A DNA stretch of 64,000 nt, taken from assembly GCF_040807025.1 (NCBI RefSeq), contig NC_090943.1, positions 1,350,356-1,414,355 of the forward strand, in the 5' to 3' direction. The position numbers and the translations under genes were made by a program. Numbering within the stretch: position 1 is the stretch's first letter; each line of letters opens with the position of its first letter. Positions 63,260 to 64,000 of the stretch are shown in pieces. Origin of the DNA: Struthio camelus (lineage: Eukaryota; Chordata; Aves; Struthioniformes; Struthionidae). Under the pieces are notes generated by a model. It was given only the letters and a program-made list of their open reading frames with translations, did not search any database and was not told the origin of the DNA.

Positions 63260-64000
63260 GTAATGCCGTACAGGCCTGCGGCTTGCAGGAGAAGGAGCCA
63301 GCCGGAGGCGAGCCGGTCCGCTCCCTGCGGGAGAAACGCCCAGACCCCGCAGTTGGGGGAGCCCTGGTGGAGGTTAGGCCCTCGAGGCTCCGAAAAACTA
63401 AGTGAAAAAGAGAGCGGGGGCTCTAGAGTGACGTGGTTCGTGAAGCACCGACACTGGATGGCTTCAGCGGCTGAGGTTCAGTTATAGCAGCGTTGCTCTC
63501 CGTGAGGGACAGACCCGAGCTGAGGCTGCGTAAATCCCCAAATCCCTGTGGCTCCTGTGGGTTCACGATAGGGTTTATGTGAAACGCTAAGCAAGGAGCC
63601 CTGGGTGAAGCGTGGCTGCTGGCACAGCTCTGCGCGGAGGCTCTTCTAAGGCAGGTTCGATGGTGGAGCCATGGAGGTGAGGAGGGAGGCTGTGACCTGC
63701 CAGGCCCGTTTTGCAGGACAGGGAAGTCAGGGAGATTGACGGGGCTGGGGGGAAGAACTGTGGGCAAATGGTATCGCGATCTGTGATTTTTTTTTTTTCC
63801 TTCCCTCCCTCCCACCTGTACCCCTTGTGTTCTCCATCCATCCGTGCTGCGAAAGAACAAAACCCAGGGAATTAATCTGGAATGACTCCCGTAGTGGCCA
63901 GGCGAGGCAGATTCCTGGGATCGGAGCGTTGCCCTACAGTAACGTAAGCTTGCCTAGCACCTAATCCCTTGTGTTAGCAACAGCACGAGAACTGAGCCCA

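Larger units (their letters stand above)
62596..64000 (+). other. ELP6: ELP6 intron 1, 5' part
   Basis: The first 300 bases continue the CpG island and hold ETS and ZNF143 motifs. After about 62,990 the sequence is ordinary, with T runs at about 63,110 and 63,788. One exon-like 54-base block is at 63,206. I see no counterpart of ELP6 exon 2. Confidence 0.8.

Overview
The window is vertebrate nuclear DNA, most probably from a bird. Coding sequence occurs as short phase-matched exons with GT-AG borders in long introns, and the dispersed repeats are mainly CR1 LINEs, both young avian-type copies and old ones, plus relics of older amniote repeats. A crocodilian or turtle cannot be fully excluded from sequence alone. 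Gene order is SMARCC1, then CSPG5, then ELP6, all on the + strand, which is the order I know from human 3p21.31.

Layout. (1) Bases 1 to about 39,000 are AT-leaning and hold the last seven coding exons of SMARCC1, a BAF/SWI-SNF chromatin-remodelling core subunit, with an almost exactly 20-kb intron before the penultimate exon, a roughly 2-kb 3' UTR and a polyadenylation signal at 38,978. The introns carry CR1 copies and one unexplained GC-rich exon-like block at about 20,050-20,200. (2) From about 39,600 to 50,800 the DNA becomes extremely GC-rich. It holds an unassigned CpG-rich block and then all five coding exons of CSPG5 (neuroglycan C/CALEB, a brain transmembrane chondroitin-sulfate proteoglycan with an EGF-like domain), predicted at 600 residues. 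(3) From 50,800 to 58,700 there is intergenic DNA with old CR1 and amniote repeats and no recognisable gene. (4) From 58,719 to 62,350 there is a 3.6-kb GT-rich tandem array. (5) From 62,351 to the end there is a CpG-island promoter with NRF1, ETS and ZNF143 sites, coding exon 1 of ELP6 (an Elongator subunit) and part of its first intron.

The most unusual property is the clustering of unrelated tandem arrays around the CSPG5 and ELP6 exons. There is an 18-bp/89-bp higher-order array upstream of CSPG5, 58-bp repeats in intron 1, an array changing from about 28-bp monomers to 59-bp dimers plus a 12-bp array in intron 2, a GGGGAY-type hexamer array filling nearly all of intron 3, a 15-bp repeat and U/A tracts in the 3' UTR, and the GT/GTGAGT array before ELP6. 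The strand skew of these arrays switches from C-rich to G-rich at the CSPG5 start. The three genes are neighbours and do not form a known pathway.
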